DNA of 64,000 nt from Mycobacterium simiae (GTDB lineage Bacteria; Actinomycetota; Actinomycetes; Mycobacteriales; Mycobacteriaceae): contig NZ_AP022568.1 in assembly GCF_010727605.1 (NCBI RefSeq), positions 3,410,001 to 3,474,000 of the forward strand, read 5' to 3'. The first letter of the stretch is position 1; every line of letters starts with the position of its first letter. Positions 33,999 to 44,586 of this stretch are shown here, one piece after another. Under the pieces are notes generated by a model, which did no database searches, was not told the DNA's origin, and was given only the letters and a program-made list of their open reading frames with translations. Made by a program: the position numbers and the translations under genes.

Positions 33999-35189
33999 AT
34001 GGGCCAGTTGTCGCATCGGGAAGACGTCCCGTTTCCAATCTTTGACGCGGATAATCATCTCTACGAGCCGCCGGAGGCGCTGACCAAGTTCCTGCCCAAG
34101 GAGTACAAGGACTTCGTCCAGTACGTGCAGATCAACGGGCGCACCAAGATCGCCCTGCGCGGCGTGATCAGCAACTACATTCCCAACCCCACCTTCGAGG
34201 TGGTCGCCCGGCCGGGCGCCTGGGAGGAGTACTTCAAGTACGGCAACCCCGAGGGCAAGAGCAAGCGCGAGCTGTTCGGCGAGCCGATGCGCGCCATCCC
34301 GGCGTTCTTCGAACCCGGCCCGCGGCTGGAGAAGATGAACGAGCTGGGCCTGGACCGCACCCTGATGTTCCCAACGTTGGCCAGCCTGATCGAGGAGCGG
34401 TTGCGCGACGACCCGGTCGCCATCCACATCCTGATCCACGCGCTGAACCAGTGGCTCGACGAGGTCTGGGGCTTCAACTACCAGAACCGAATCTTCACCA
34501 CGCCGGTCATCACCCTGCCGATCGTCGAGAAGGCAATCGAGGAACTGGAGTGGGCGGTCCAGCGTGGCGCCCGCGCCATCTTGGTTCGCCCGGCGCCTGT
34601 CCCCGGCTTCCGTGGGCCACGGTCGTTCGCGCTGCCCGAGTTCGACCCGTTCTGGGAGCGGGTCGTCGAGCACGACGTGCTGGTCGGCATGCACTCCAGC
34701 GACAGCGGCTACTCCCGATACACCTCCGAGTGGGACGGCGCCGACCAGGAGATGCTGCCCTTCCAAACCAATGCGATGGGCATCCTCAACGAATGGCGTC
34801 CGATCCAGGACTCGGTGGCTTCGTGGGTGATTCACGGCGCGCTCTACCGACACCCCAAGCTGAAGGTCGCGATCGTCGAGGCCGGATCGAAGTGGATGAC
34901 GCCGCTGCTCGACGGCCTGGCCGAGGTCTTCCGCAAGGCGCCCGAAGCTTTCCCGAGCGACCCTGTCGAGATGGTCAAGAACCGCATCTACGTCAGCCCG
35001 TTCTTCGAAGACGGCATCGACGATCTGGTCAACCTCGTCGGCGTGGACCAGGTGCTGTACGGCTCGGACTGGCCGCATCCGGAAGGGCTGGCGGAGCCGA
35101 CCTTTTACGTCAACGCACTGTCGCACCTGTCGGTCGACGACCAGGCGAAGATCATGGGCGGCAACCTTGGTCGACTCGTCACGGTGTGA
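33999..35189 (+). CDS. Amidohydrolase-2 family metal-dependent hydrolase/decarboxylase
   Basis: TIM-barrel amidohydrolase of 396 aa from ATG 33999 with AAAGGAGG (the frame is open to 33549). Metal-site elements: FDADNHLYEPP (D16-H20), H in VGMHSSDSGYSRY, and D in YGSDWPHPEGL near the C terminus. The family includes ACMS decarboxylase-like enzymes and C-C hydrolases, and several members appear in sterol or aromatic degradation loci. Here it is preceded by the regulon palindrome and followed by a FadD gene. The exact reaction cannot be told from sequence. Confidence 0.88.
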   Translation: MGQLSHREDVPFPIFDADNHLYEPPEALTKFLPKEYKDFVQYVQINGRTKIALRGVISNYIPNPTFEVVARPGAWEEYFKYGNPEGKSKRELFGEPMRAIPAFFEPGPRLEKMNELGLDRTLMFPTLASLIEERLRDDPVAIHILIHALNQWLDEVWGFNYQNRIFTTPVITLPIVEKAIEELEWAVQRGARAILVRPAPVPGFRGPRSFALPEFDPFWERVVEHDVLVGMHSSDSGYSRYTSEWDGADQEMLPFQTNAMGILNEWRPIQDSVASWVIHGALYRHPKLKVAIVEAGSKWMTPLLDGLAEVFRKAPEAFPSDPVEMVKNRIYVSPFFEDGIDDLVNLVGVDQVLYGSDWPHPEGLAEPTFYVNALSHLSVDDQAKIMGGNLGRLVTV

Positions 35190-35242
35190 CCCACACGCCG
35201 GCCAGTCAGCCCGGGCGGTGACGATGCAGAGCGCACAGCGCG

Positions 35243-36718
35243 ATGAGGTGGGGACACCGCCCGCTTGCGGGGGAGAACCGGCCAATCGAACCTGAATGGG
35301 AGACCATCCCCGAGATGGTCTTGAGCGCGGCGGACCGCTTCGGCGACGCGGAAGCAGTCGTCGACGGTTCGCTGCGCTTCACATTTGCTGAAATTGTCGA
35401 AAGGATCCGTTGCGCCGCAGGCGCTTTCGCAAACCTCGGTGTCCGACAGGGAAATCGGGTCGCCATTTGGGCGCCCAATTCGGCGGAGTGGATCATCGCG
35501 GCGTTCGGGTTGCTCACCGCCGGCGGCGTGCTGGTACCGGTCAACACCCGATTCAAGGCCGAAGAAGCCGGCGACATCATCGCCCGCAGCGGAGTCAAGG
35601 CCGTCCTGGTGCAGAAGGGGTTTCTCGGGCAGGACTACGCCGCTCCCGCGGGGATTCCCGTCATCGACCTGAAGTCTGACTTTCTTTCCAGCGGTTCGCC
35701 TTTCGAGCGGGCGGTGAGCGGCGACGACATCTCGGACATCATCTTCACGTCGGGCACCACCGGCCGCCCGAAGGGCGCGATGATGAATCATCATCAGACG
35801 CTGCGCATGTACCAGGAATGGGCGACACTCGCGGACCTGCGCGAGGGCGACCGCTACCTTCAGATCAACCCGTACTTCCACACCTTCGGCCTCAAGGCGG
35901 GACTCATCACGTCCTTCCTGCGCGGTGCGACGATGCTGCCGGTCCCGGTGTTCGACGTCGACACTGTGGTGGAACTCATTGCACACGAACGCATCACGAT
36001 GCTTCCCGGGCCTCCGACGCTCTACCACTCGCTGCTCACCGTCGAAGACAAGTCCAAGCTGTCGACGTTGCGCGCTGGCGTGACCGGTGCGGCCGACATC
36101 CCGGTGGAGTTGGTCCGCCGAATCCATGACGAACTGCCGTTTCAGACCTTGATGACCGGATACGGCCTCACCGAGGCCGGCAACGTCACCCTGTCGCTGC
36201 CCGGCGACTCGTTCGAGGACGTGGCAACGACCGCAGGTGTGCCGTGCGAGGGGGTCGAGGTGCGCATCGCCGAGGACGGCGAGGTGCTGGTGCGCGGTTA
36301 CGGCGTGATGCAGGGGTATTTGGACGACCCCGCGGCCACCGCGGAGGCGATCGACGCCGAAGGCTGGCTGCACACCGGAGACCTGGGCGACTTGGACGGC
36401 TCGGGTCGCCTCCGCATCGTCGGACGCAAAAAGGACATGTTCATCGTCGGCGGATTCAACGCCTATCCGGCCGAGATCGAAGGCTACTTGCTCAACCACC
36501 CGGCCGTCGCGCAGGTGGCGGTCATCGGAATCCCCGATGACCGGATGGGCCAGGTGGGCAAGGCGTTCGTGGTCCGCAAAGCCGAGGTGACCGCCGCCGA
36601 GCTGATCGATTGGTGCCGTGACCGGATGGCCGGGTACAAGGTGCCGCGCGCGGTACAGTTCCTTGATTCACTTCCACTCAACGCGACGGGGAAGGTGATG
36701 AAGGACCGACTCCGATGA
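35243..36718 (+). CDS. Fatty-acid/lipid-acid CoA ligase (FadD type)
   Basis: ATP-dependent acyl-CoA synthetase, 491 aa, adenylate-forming family. P-loop IIFTSGTTGRPKGAM (about 167-180), YGLTEAG (A5), WLHTGDLGDLDGSGRLRIVGRKKDM (A7/A8) and a C-terminal NATGKVMK with the catalytic lysine. The short length and the A8 neighbourhood GGFNAYPAEIE resemble FadD3/FadD17-like enzymes that activate sterol-derived acids rather than long fatty acids. 53 bp after the amidohydrolase; overlaps the next gene by ATGA. Confidence 0.92.
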   Translation: MRWGHRPLAGENRPIEPEWETIPEMVLSAADRFGDAEAVVDGSLRFTFAEIVERIRCAAGAFANLGVRQGNRVAIWAPNSAEWIIAAFGLLTAGGVLVPVNTRFKAEEAGDIIARSGVKAVLVQKGFLGQDYAAPAGIPVIDLKSDFLSSGSPFERAVSGDDISDIIFTSGTTGRPKGAMMNHHQTLRMYQEWATLADLREGDRYLQINPYFHTFGLKAGLITSFLRGATMLPVPVFDVDTVVELIAHERITMLPGPPTLYHSLLTVEDKSKLSTLRAGVTGAADIPVELVRRIHDELPFQTLMTGYGLTEAGNVTLSLPGDSFEDVATTAGVPCEGVEVRIAEDGEVLVRGYGVMQGYLDDPAATAEAIDAEGWLHTGDLGDLDGSGRLRIVGRKKDMFIVGGFNAYPAEIEGYLLNHPAVAQVAVIGIPDDRMGQVGKAFVVRKAEVTAAELIDWCRDRMAGYKVPRAVQFLDSLPLNATGKVMKDRLR

Positions 36719-37338
36719 ACAACGGCGACATTCACTCGATGGTGATTGCGTCCGACTATCGCGTCCCCGATCCGACCAAGGTGTGGCCGCTCCTCGAGCG
36801 CAACAAGGCGGCGCTTGCCGATATCGGTGCGCACCACGTACTGGTCTACACATCGACGCATGAATACGGCCGGGTGCTGGTGATGATCGGTGTGCACAGT
36901 CGCGAGCCGATCGTGGAACTGCTGCGATCGCGGGTCTTCTTCAATTGGTTCGACGAGGCCGGTGTCCAGGACATTCCGGCGGTCTTCGCCGGGGAGATCG
37001 TCGACAGGTTCCTTCCGGCACCTTCGGAAACGGCCACCGTACCGGGGGTGGTGGTGGCCGCCATCGCGTCGGTGGACGACGTCGCGACGCTGACCGCCGG
37101 CGTCCGCCGGGCGATGGACAGGTTCACCGCCGCGGGCATCCGAAAGACTTGGGTATTCCGTGCTTTCGACGACAGCCAAGAGGTGTTGATCCTGCAGGAG
37201 TTCCCCGACGAGAGGAGCGCCCGGCAGTGGATCGAGCATCCCGATGCCGCGGCCCAATGGATGTCAGGGGCGGGAGTCGGTCCGTACCCGCCGCTGTTCG
37301 TCGGTCGATTCTCGAACATGATGCGCATCGAGAACTAA
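36715..37338 (+). CDS. Two-domain protein of unknown function, coupled to fadD
   Basis: Cytosolic protein of 207 aa. It appears to consist of two related halves, about 6-100 and 110-205, each with beta-alpha patterns of a ferredoxin-like (ABM-type) fold and each ending in a similar segment (GEIVDRF and LFVGRF). The first has VLVYTSTHEYGRVLVMIGVHS, the second TWVFRAFDDSQEVLILQEFPDE. No catalytic residues stand out. ATGA overlap with the FadD gene means coupled translation, so it may assist that step. I do not recognise a named family. Confidence 0.7.
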   Translation: MNNGDIHSMVIASDYRVPDPTKVWPLLERNKAALADIGAHHVLVYTSTHEYGRVLVMIGVHSREPIVELLRSRVFFNWFDEAGVQDIPAVFAGEIVDRFLPAPSETATVPGVVVAAIASVDDVATLTAGVRRAMDRFTAAGIRKTWVFRAFDDSQEVLILQEFPDERSARQWIEHPDAAAQWMSGAGVGPYPPLFVGRFSNMMRIEN

Positions 37339-37354
37339 GCGAACCGGCCGCTCG

Positions 37355-37534
37355 ATGTTCGTCTGCCTGTGCAACGGGGTCACCAGCCATACCGTGTGCG
37401 ACGCCGTCGAGGCCGGGGCGGCCACGTCCAACGAGGTCGCCAAGGCCTGCGGGGCGGGCGCCGACTGCGGGCGCTGCCGCCGCACCATCCAGGCGATTCT
37501 CCAATCATCGAAACCGAATCGAACGTCTGCGTGA
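37355..37534 (+). CDS. bfd: Bacterioferritin-associated ferredoxin (Bfd-like)
   Basis: Short [2Fe-2S] ferredoxin, 59 aa. Cysteines C4 and C6 (FVCLCNGVT) and C38/C41 (GADCGRCRRTIQAIL) match the BFD_like_2Fe-2S pattern CxC...CxxC. Bfd reduces stored Fe(III) in bacterioferritin for iron release. ATG 37355 begins 16 bp after the previous gene, and the stop is one base from the convergent pdc stop. No bacterioferritin gene is in the window. The gene is easily missed because it is shorter than usual cut-offs. Confidence 0.85.
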   Translation: MFVCLCNGVTSHTVCDAVEAGAATSNEVAKACGAGADCGRCRRTIQAILQSSKPNRTSA

Positions 37535-37535
37535 G

Positions 37536-39251
37536 CTACCTGCGCCGACTGCCATCCGGTGACAACGGCTGGACGAGTTCGACAAGCAGGGGCGGGATCT
37601 CGAGGCGTGGCAGGACGACCTCGACGAGCACCATGCGGTCCTGATGCTGTGCCGCCGCGGTCAGGGCATCGTCGAGCTCGCCGTAGGTTTGGGCCCGGAA
37701 TGCCAGGTGGTCGGTCACCCCCAGCGCGTTGGGGATGTCGGTCCAGTTCCAGCTGACGATGTCGTTGTATGGGGCGGCTTCGCCATGGATCGCCCGCTCG
37801 ACCGTGTAGCCGTCGTTGTTGACCACCACGATCACCGGGGCCAGTCCCTGGCGGAAGAAGGTGCCCAGTTCCTGCACGGTCAGTTGTGCGGCACCGTCGC
37901 CGATCAACAACACGGTTCTGCGGTCCGGGTGTGCCACCCCCGCACCGAGCGCCGCCGGCAGCGTGTAACCGATTGAGCCCCAAAGGGGTTGGCCGATGAA
38001 CATGACGCCCCGCGGTAGCCGGTGATCGGCCATGCCGTAGAACGAGGTGCCCTGGTCGGCGAGCACCACGTTGCCCGGGGTAAGCGCCTGACACAGCCGA
38101 TTCCAGACCATCGCCTGGGTTAGCTCACGGTCGGATGCGGGCGGTTCAGCCTCGGTGACGGGTTCGTGGTCGTCGGCTCCCGCCACCGGTGCCGAGCTGA
38201 TGCCGCGCCGCGTCAGGATCTCGGCCAGCGCGCTGAGCGCGGCTCCCATCTCGAGCGGTGCGAAGACCTGACCGGCCACACTGCTCTGGTACTGCCCGAC
38301 ATCGATGGTGCGGGCCGCGTCGATGTGCTGACTGAAAAAGCCGCTGACCATGTCGGTGAACACCACGCCGGCGGTGACTAGCACCGGTGCATCTTCGATC
38401 GCGGCGCGTACCCGCGGAGCGCTGGCGGCGCCGGCATAGATGCCTAAGAAATTGGGGGAGCTCTCGTCGAGCAGGCTCTTACCCCACATCAGCGTGGCGT
38501 AGGGCACCACATCGGCGGTCAACAGCGCCTCGAGTTCCTTGACCACTTGTAGGCGGTGCACCAGCAGATCGGCCAGCACCGTCAGCCGGTGGTCGCCGAT
38601 GAGCGCGGTGGCCGCCTCGACGAACATCGACAACGCCCGTGGGCTGGTGCCGCCGGTGTACCGGGGCAGTGGGGCGTCGGGTTTTTCGGTGGGGAAGCGG
38701 GCGACGTCGGTGGACATCAGGATGTAGCCGGGCCGTTTTTGCTCGCGCACCTCCGAGAGCACCCGGTCGATCTCCCGACAGGCTGTGGCCGGCATGAGAT
38801 TGGCTTGTGCGCAGGTGATTTCGCGACTGATGCGGAAGAAGTGCTCGAAGTCGCCGTCGCCGAGCGAATGGTGCAGCGCCCGCCTGGTGCCCTGGGCGTC
38901 TTTGGAGGGGCCGCCGACGATGTGGACGACGGGCACGTGCTCGGCGTAGCTGCCGGCGATGGCATTGGTTGCCGAGAGCTCGCCTACGCCGAAAGTCGTT
39001 ACGACGGCCGACATTCCGCGCATCCGCCCATACCCATCGGCCGCGTAGCCGGCGTTGAGCTCGTTGGCGTTGCCCACCCAGCGAATGGTGGGGTGCGCGA
39101 CGATGTGGTCGAGGAATTCCAGGTTGTAGTCACCCGGGACCCCGAAGATCTCGGAGACGCCAAATTCAGCGAGACGGTCTAACAAATAATCGCCGACGGT
39201 GTATGCGGAATCCGCGGGGACAGGCCCCGTGCCGAGCGTGCTGTCTGTCAC
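37536..39251 (-). CDS. pdc: Pyruvate/indole-3-pyruvate decarboxylase-type ThDP enzyme
   Basis: Thiamine-diphosphate-dependent 2-oxo-acid decarboxylase, 571 aa, orthologue of the gene annotated pdc (Rv0853c). The activating glutamate is E64 in [16 protein letters not shown]. The catalytic HH pair is seen in [14 protein letters not shown], and the Mg/ThDP motif GDG...[11 protein letters not shown] is at about 447-480. The set is typical of PDC/IPDC enzymes that release CO2 from pyruvate, indolepyruvate or branched 2-oxo acids. ATG at 39251; tail-to-tail with bfd. Confidence 0.92.
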   Translation of the reverse strand: MTDSTLGTGPVPADSAYTVGDYLLDRLAEFGVSEIFGVPGDYNLEFLDHIVAHPTIRWVGNANELNAGYAADGYGRMRGMSAVVTTFGVGELSATNAIAGSYAEHVPVVHIVGGPSKDAQGTRRALHHSLGDGDFEHFFRISREITCAQANLMPATACREIDRVLSEVREQKRPGYILMSTDVARFPTEKPDAPLPRYTGGTSPRALSMFVEAATALIGDHRLTVLADLLVHRLQVVKELEALLTADVVPYATLMWGKSLLDESSPNFLGIYAGAASAPRVRAAIEDAPVLVTAGVVFTDMVSGFFSQHIDAARTIDVGQYQSSVAGQVFAPLEMGAALSALAEILTRRGISSAPVAGADDHEPVTEAEPPASDRELTQAMVWNRLCQALTPGNVVLADQGTSFYGMADHRLPRGVMFIGQPLWGSIGYTLPAALGAGVAHPDRRTVLLIGDGAAQLTVQELGTFFRQGLAPVIVVVNNDGYTVERAIHGEAAPYNDIVSWNWTDIPNALGVTDHLAFRAQTYGELDDALTAAAQHQDRMVLVEVVLPRLEIPPLLVELVQPLSPDGSRRR

Positions 39252-39315
39252 GAGATCGACGGTACGCTCAGTCGAAACCGCTCCGGGCCGGACACCGTTT
39301 CGCTATCGTGCGGCC

Positions 39316-39759
39316 ATGGCGATCAACGAAACCCGCGAAGTTGTGATCGAAGCCAGTCCCCAGGAGATCCTCGACGTCATCGCCGATCTCGACACAGTGA
39401 CCGAGTGGTCGCCGGCCCACCAGAGCGCCGAAGTTCTCGAGCGGGACGCCGGCGGCCGACCCGCCAAGGTCAAGATGAAAGTCAAGGCGGCGGGCATTAC
39501 CGACGAACAAGTGATCGCCTACACCTGGGGCGAGAACAAGGTGAGCTGGACGCTGGTCAGCTCCAGCCAACAGCGCTCCCAGGACGCGTCCTACACATTG
39601 ACGCCGGACGGTGACGCCACCAGGGTCAAGTTCGACATCAGCGTCGATCCGGTAGTCCCTTTGCCCGGGTTCGTGTTGAAACGCGCCGTCAAGGGCACCA
39701 TCGACACCGGCACCGAGGGGCTGCGCAAGCGGGTGCTGCAGGTGAAGAAGGGCAAATAG
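39316..39759 (+). CDS. SRPBCC-family protein (Rv0854-like)
   Basis: Polyketide-cyclase/START-like hydrophobic-ligand binding protein, 147 aa from ATG 39316. INETREVVIEASPQEILDVIADLDTVTEWSP is the typical first strand-helix unit, followed by QVIAYTWGENKVSWTLVSS and a C-terminal helix (LKRAVKGTIDTGTEGLRKRV). No catalytic residues are obvious. It precedes the racemase gene by 5 bp, and two paralogues follow at 40957 and 41454, as in M. tuberculosis Rv0854/0856/0857. Confidence 0.88.
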   Translation: MAINETREVVIEASPQEILDVIADLDTVTEWSPAHQSAEVLERDAGGRPAKVKMKVKAAGITDEQVIAYTWGENKVSWTLVSSSQQRSQDASYTLTPDGDATRVKFDISVDPVVPLPGFVLKRAVKGTIDTGTEGLRKRVLQVKKGK

Positions 39760-39764
39760 CCGCC

Positions 39765-40898
39765 GTGGTCGGCGCGGGGCCGTTAGCCGGAATCAAGGTC
39801 GTCGAGCTTGGCGGCATCGGGCCGGGACCACACGCGGGAATGGTGCTTGCCGACCTGGGCGCCGATGTGGTGCGGGTGCGCCGACCGACCGCGTCTCCGA
39901 TCGCGAACGCGGCGCAGCCCGGGGAGGCGGGTCACCACCGACCGACCGCGCCCATGCCCGCCGAAGACCGCGACCTGCTGCACCGCGGCAAGCGAATCGT
40001 CGACCTGGACGTCAAGGCCGAACCGGGTGCGCTGCTGGCGCTCGCCGCCAAGGCCGATGTGTTCCTCGACTGCTTCCGGCCCGGCACCTGCGAGCGCCTT
40101 GGCATCGGGCCCGACGACTGCGCGGCGGTCAACCCGCGGCTGATCTACGCACGCATCACCGGCTGGGGACAGGACGGCCCGCTGGCACTGACCGCGGGTC
40201 ACGACATCAACTATCTGTCACGCACCGGCGCGCTCTCGGCGCTGGGTTATGCCGACCGGCCGCCACTGCCGCCGCTGAACCTGGTCGCCGATTTCGGCGG
40301 AGGTTCGATGCTCGTGCTGCTGGGCATCGTCGCCGCGCTCTACGAACGGGAACGCTCGGGCATCGGCCAGGTCGTCGACGCCGCGATGGTCGACGGGGTC
40401 AGCCTGCTCGCCCAAATGATGTGGACCATGAAGGGAATTGGACGGCTGCGGGAGAAACGCGAATCGTTCCTACTCGACGGCGGCGCCCCCTTCTATCGCT
40501 GCTATGAAACCGCAGACGGCAAGTACATGGCCGTCGGGGCCATCGAACCGCAATTCTTCGCGGCGTTACTCGATGGGCTCGGCCTGACCGCGGACGAGGT
40601 GCCCAGCCAGCTCGAAATCGGTTCGTACCAGCAGATGTACGAGATCTTCGCGGAACGGTTCGCCGGCCGGACACGAGACGAATGGGCCCAGGTTTTCGCC
40701 GGCACCGATGCCTGCGTGAGTCCGGTTCTGTCGTGGAGCGAGGCCGCCGCCGACGACCACTTGACCGCTCGGTCGACGGTGATCACCGCCCATGGTGTCG
40801 AACAGGCCGCTCCCGCTCCACGTTTCTCGCGAACTCCCGCTGGGCCCGTCGGGCCGCCGCCGGCCGCCACCACAGCGATTGACGAAATCAATTGGTAG
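39765..40898 (+). CDS. far: Alpha-methylacyl-CoA racemase-like (CaiB/BaiF family)
   Basis: Class III CoA-transferase-fold racemase, 377 aa, orthologue of far (Rv0855). It probably epimerises 2-methylacyl-CoA esters, needed for beta-oxidation of branched or sterol side chains. Motifs: VVELGGIGPGPHAGMVLADLG, GHDINYL and ADFGGGSMLVLLGI, which hold the His and Asp acid/base pair described for mycobacterial MCR. The 377-aa length matches racemases rather than longer transferases. GTG start 39765; no ribosome binding site stands out. Confidence 0.88.
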   Translation: MVGAGPLAGIKVVELGGIGPGPHAGMVLADLGADVVRVRRPTASPIANAAQPGEAGHHRPTAPMPAEDRDLLHRGKRIVDLDVKAEPGALLALAAKADVFLDCFRPGTCERLGIGPDDCAAVNPRLIYARITGWGQDGPLALTAGHDINYLSRTGALSALGYADRPPLPPLNLVADFGGGSMLVLLGIVAALYERERSGIGQVVDAAMVDGVSLLAQMMWTMKGIGRLREKRESFLLDGGAPFYRCYETADGKYMAVGAIEPQFFAALLDGLGLTADEVPSQLEIGSYQQMYEIFAERFAGRTRDEWAQVFAGTDACVSPVLSWSEAAADDHLTARSTVITAHGVEQAAPAPRFSRTPAGPVGPPPAATTAIDEINW

Positions 40899-40912
40899 CC
40901 GGTTAGTTACTT

Positions 40913-40925
40913 CGAACACGTTTCG
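40913..40925. promoter_or_regulatory. KstR-like core motif upstream of SRPBCC gene
   Basis: CGAACACGTTTCG includes AACACGTT, the core of the known KstR operator (TAGAACACGTTCTA), but the flanks differ. It is 32 bp before the Rv0856-like start. A single partial match could be chance. Confidence 0.3.
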
Positions 40926-40956
40926 CCTGTCCGGCGGTGTTGCTAGGTTGAGGTCA

Positions 40957-41412
40957 GTGGCTGTAAAGGCATCACGTGAATTTGTGGTTGATGCGCCGCT
41001 GGACGTGGTCATGGGGGCGCTCGAGGATGTCAGCGTGCTGGAATCCTGGTCGCCGCTGCATAAGCGGATCGAAGTCGTCGATCGGTACCCCGACGGCCGC
41101 GCGCACCATGTGAAAACCACCATCAGGATTTTCGGCCTCGTCGACAAAGAGGTGCTGGAATATCACTGGGGCCCGGACTGGGTGGTGTACGACGTCAAAG
41201 GAACGGCCCAACAGCACGGCCAGCACGTGGAATATAACCTGAAGCCGGAAGGCGTCGACAAGACGCGAGTACGTTTCGATATCACGGTCGAGCCGGCCGG
41301 ACCGATTCCCGCCTTCGTCGTCCGGCGCGCAATGCTGAGCGTGCTGGAGTCCTCGGTGAAGGGTCTGCGTGAACTGGTCGCCGGTCGCGGTGATCCGGAG
41401 TCGGCACCGTAA
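40957..41412 (+). CDS. SRPBCC-family protein (Rv0856-like)
   Basis: START-like protein, 151 aa from GTG 40957. FVVDAPLDVVMGALEDVSVLESWSPLHKRIEVVDRYPDGRAHHVK and EVLEYHWGPDWVVYD follow the family fold, with a long C-terminal helix. It is most similar to the next gene (same LHKR-EV-DRYPDGR and EYHWG-DW), so the two arose by tandem duplication. A ligand-binding role for a hydrophobic compound is likely from the fold only. Confidence 0.87.
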   Translation: MAVKASREFVVDAPLDVVMGALEDVSVLESWSPLHKRIEVVDRYPDGRAHHVKTTIRIFGLVDKEVLEYHWGPDWVVYDVKGTAQQHGQHVEYNLKPEGVDKTRVRFDITVEPAGPIPAFVVRRAMLSVLESSVKGLRELVAGRGDPESAP

Positions 41413-41453
41413 TTCCCGGTTCGAAATGGCTCGCGGTTGCTAATTTGTAGGCG

Positions 41454-41906
41454 GTGGCCATACGCGCATCGTCAGAAATTGTCATTGAGGCGCCCCCGGA
41501 CGTGATCATGGAGGCGCTGGCCGACATGGATGCCGTGCCCTCGTGGTCGCCGTTACACAAGCGGGTCGAGGTCATCGACCGGTATCCTGACGGCCGGCCA
41601 CACCACGTGCGAATGACGATCCGGGTGAGCGGTATCGCCGACACTGAAATCGTCGAATACCACTGGGGCGCCGACTGGATGGTCTGGGATGCCCAGAGGA
41701 CCGCCCAGCAGCACGCTCAGCACGGCGAGTACAACCTGGAACGCGAGGGCGACGACAAGACCCGGGTGCGCTTCACCCTCACCATCGAGCTCCGGGTCCC
41801 CCTGCCCCGCTTCTGGGTCAGGTCGGCGGGCACCAAGATCCTGTCCGCCGCGCTGGACGGACTGCGCAAACGCGTTATGGGAGAGACGGGCTCTCAGCGG
41901 TCTTGA
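41454..41906 (+). CDS. SRPBCC-family protein (Rv0857-like)
   Basis: START-like protein, 150 aa, GTG start. SEIVIEAPPDVIMEALADMDAVPSWSPLHKRVEVIDRYPDGRPHH matches the neighbour at 40957 closely. The 3' end overlaps the convergent aminotransferase gene by 32 bp. Third SRPBCC gene in 2.6 kb; the racemase is the only enzyme between them. Confidence 0.87.
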   Translation: MAIRASSEIVIEAPPDVIMEALADMDAVPSWSPLHKRVEVIDRYPDGRPHHVRMTIRVSGIADTEIVEYHWGADWMVWDAQRTAQQHAQHGEYNLEREGDDKTRVRFTLTIELRVPLPRFWVRSAGTKILSAALDGLRKRVMGETGSQRS

Positions 41907-43065
41907 GCGCCGCCAGTCGCCGGAGCGCCTCTTCGAGGGTGTCATCGCGTTTGCAGAATGTGAAGCGCACCAGATGATTCCAGAGATCGGCGTGCGGCGC
42001 CGCCGGATCGCAGAAGGCTGACATTGGAATAGCCGCCACCCCAACCGTTTCCGGCAAGACCGCGCAGAACTCCGTGCTGTCGTCGTATCCGAGTGGGCGC
42101 GGATCGGCGCATAGGAAGTAGGTGCCGTGGCTGTCGTGCACCGTGAAGCCGATGTCGGACAGGCCCGTGGCGAGCCGGTCGCGCCGGGCCTGCAGCGAGC
42201 GCCGGAGTTCGGCCACCCACGCGTCCTCGGTGTCCAGCGCCAGCGCCACCGCCGGCTGGAATGGCGCACCGCCGACGTAGGTCAGATACTGCTTGGCTGC
42301 CCGCAGTCCGGCGATGAGTTCAGCCGGGCCGCAAGCCCATCCGATCTTCCAGCCGGTGCAGCTGAACATCTTGCCCGCGCTGGAGATTGTGATGGTGCGC
42401 TGCGCCATGCCGTCGAATCCGGCCAGCGGCAGGTGGCGATACCCGTCGAAAACCAAGTGCTCATACACCTCGTCGGTAATCACCAAAAGGTCCGCGGCCG
42501 TCGCGATCTCGGCGATGGCCGCCAGTTCGATCGCACTCAGCACGGCGCCGGTGGGGTTGTGCGGTGAGTTGAGGATCAGCGCCCGCGTCGCGGGGGTGAC
42601 CGCGCGCCGGAGGGCGTCGATGTCCAACGCGAAGCCGAGGCCGTCGCCGACCATCGGTACGGGGACCCGACGGCAGCCGGCCATCGCCACCACCGGCGAG
42701 TAGGAGTCGTAGAACGGCTCGATCAGCAGCACCTCGGACCCGGGCTCGACCAAACCGATCACCGCCGAGGCGATGGCCTCGGTCGCCCCAGCGGTCACAA
42801 GTATTTCGGTGTCGGGGTCGTACTCGACATCGAACAGCCGCTTGCGCTGAGCCGCGATCGCGTGCCGCAGGGCAGCGATGCCGATCCCGGGCGGGTACTG
42901 GTTGGCACCATCGGCGATGGCCTCCTGGGCGGCCTTCAACAGCGATGCAGGTCCGTCCTCGTCGGGAAAGCCCTGACCCAGGTTCACCGCCCCGATCCGC
43001 GCGGCCAGCGCGGACATCTCGGCAAAGATCGTGGTCGCATAGGGCCGCAGTCGCGACACCGTCAT
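41875..43065 (-). CDS. PLP-dependent aminotransferase (DapC-like, Rv0858c)
   Basis: Class I/II fold-type I aminotransferase, 396 aa from ATG 43065. Motifs: GQGFPDEDGP, NSPHNPTGAVL, DEVYEHLVFDG and the PLP lysine in SSAGKMFSCTGWKIGW (K232). The orthologue is annotated as an N-succinyldiaminopimelate aminotransferase (DapC) in M. tuberculosis, though the sequence also fits kynurenine- or methionine-type aminotransferases. The reading frame stays open far upstream to 45831, antisense to fadA and fadB, because of high GC; the gene starts at 43065. Confidence 0.9.
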   Translation of the reverse strand: MTVSRLRPYATTIFAEMSALAARIGAVNLGQGFPDEDGPASLLKAAQEAIADGANQYPPGIGIAALRHAIAAQRKRLFDVEYDPDTEILVTAGATEAIASAVIGLVEPGSEVLLIEPFYDSYSPVVAMAGCRRVPVPMVGDGLGFALDIDALRRAVTPATRALILNSPHNPTGAVLSAIELAAIAEIATAADLLVITDEVYEHLVFDGYRHLPLAGFDGMAQRTITISSAGKMFSCTGWKIGWACGPAELIAGLRAAKQYLTYVGGAPFQPAVALALDTEDAWVAELRRSLQARRDRLATGLSDIGFTVHDSHGTYFLCADPRPLGYDDSTEFCAVLPETVGVAAIPMSAFCDPAAPHADLWNHLVRFTFCKRDDTLEEALRRLAALKTAESPSLP

Positions 43066-43365
43066 GGTCGTTGAGCTTAGGCGCAGTGGGCTCGGCGAAT
43101 GTGGTACCTGGTGTGTCCGGCCAACGCAACGCGCGTTGTCGAACGCGACCCCAGCGGGGGAGTATGCAGAAGGGCGCTGATTGTGCCGCTGAGAGGCTGC
43201 CTGGCGTGTCGTCGCCGGGCGTGCAGCCAACGCGCCCGTGCACGGTCGAAGCGCCGGCTGCCGTTTGACCTGCCGCGACCGAACCAACCAACAGGTTGGC
43301 CGGGAAGCCCTGTTAGGGTGCTTCTTAGACGGACCCGAAACCCCATTTGCGAACAGGAAGTCGAC

Positions 43366-44577
<1,212 letters not shown>

Positions 44578-44586
44578 GGAAAAGGC

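Noticed and set aside
40913..40925. KstR control of the SRPBCC gene
   Set aside because: Only the AACACGTT core matches; the flanking bases and a second site are missing. Kept as a low-confidence feature, not as a finding.
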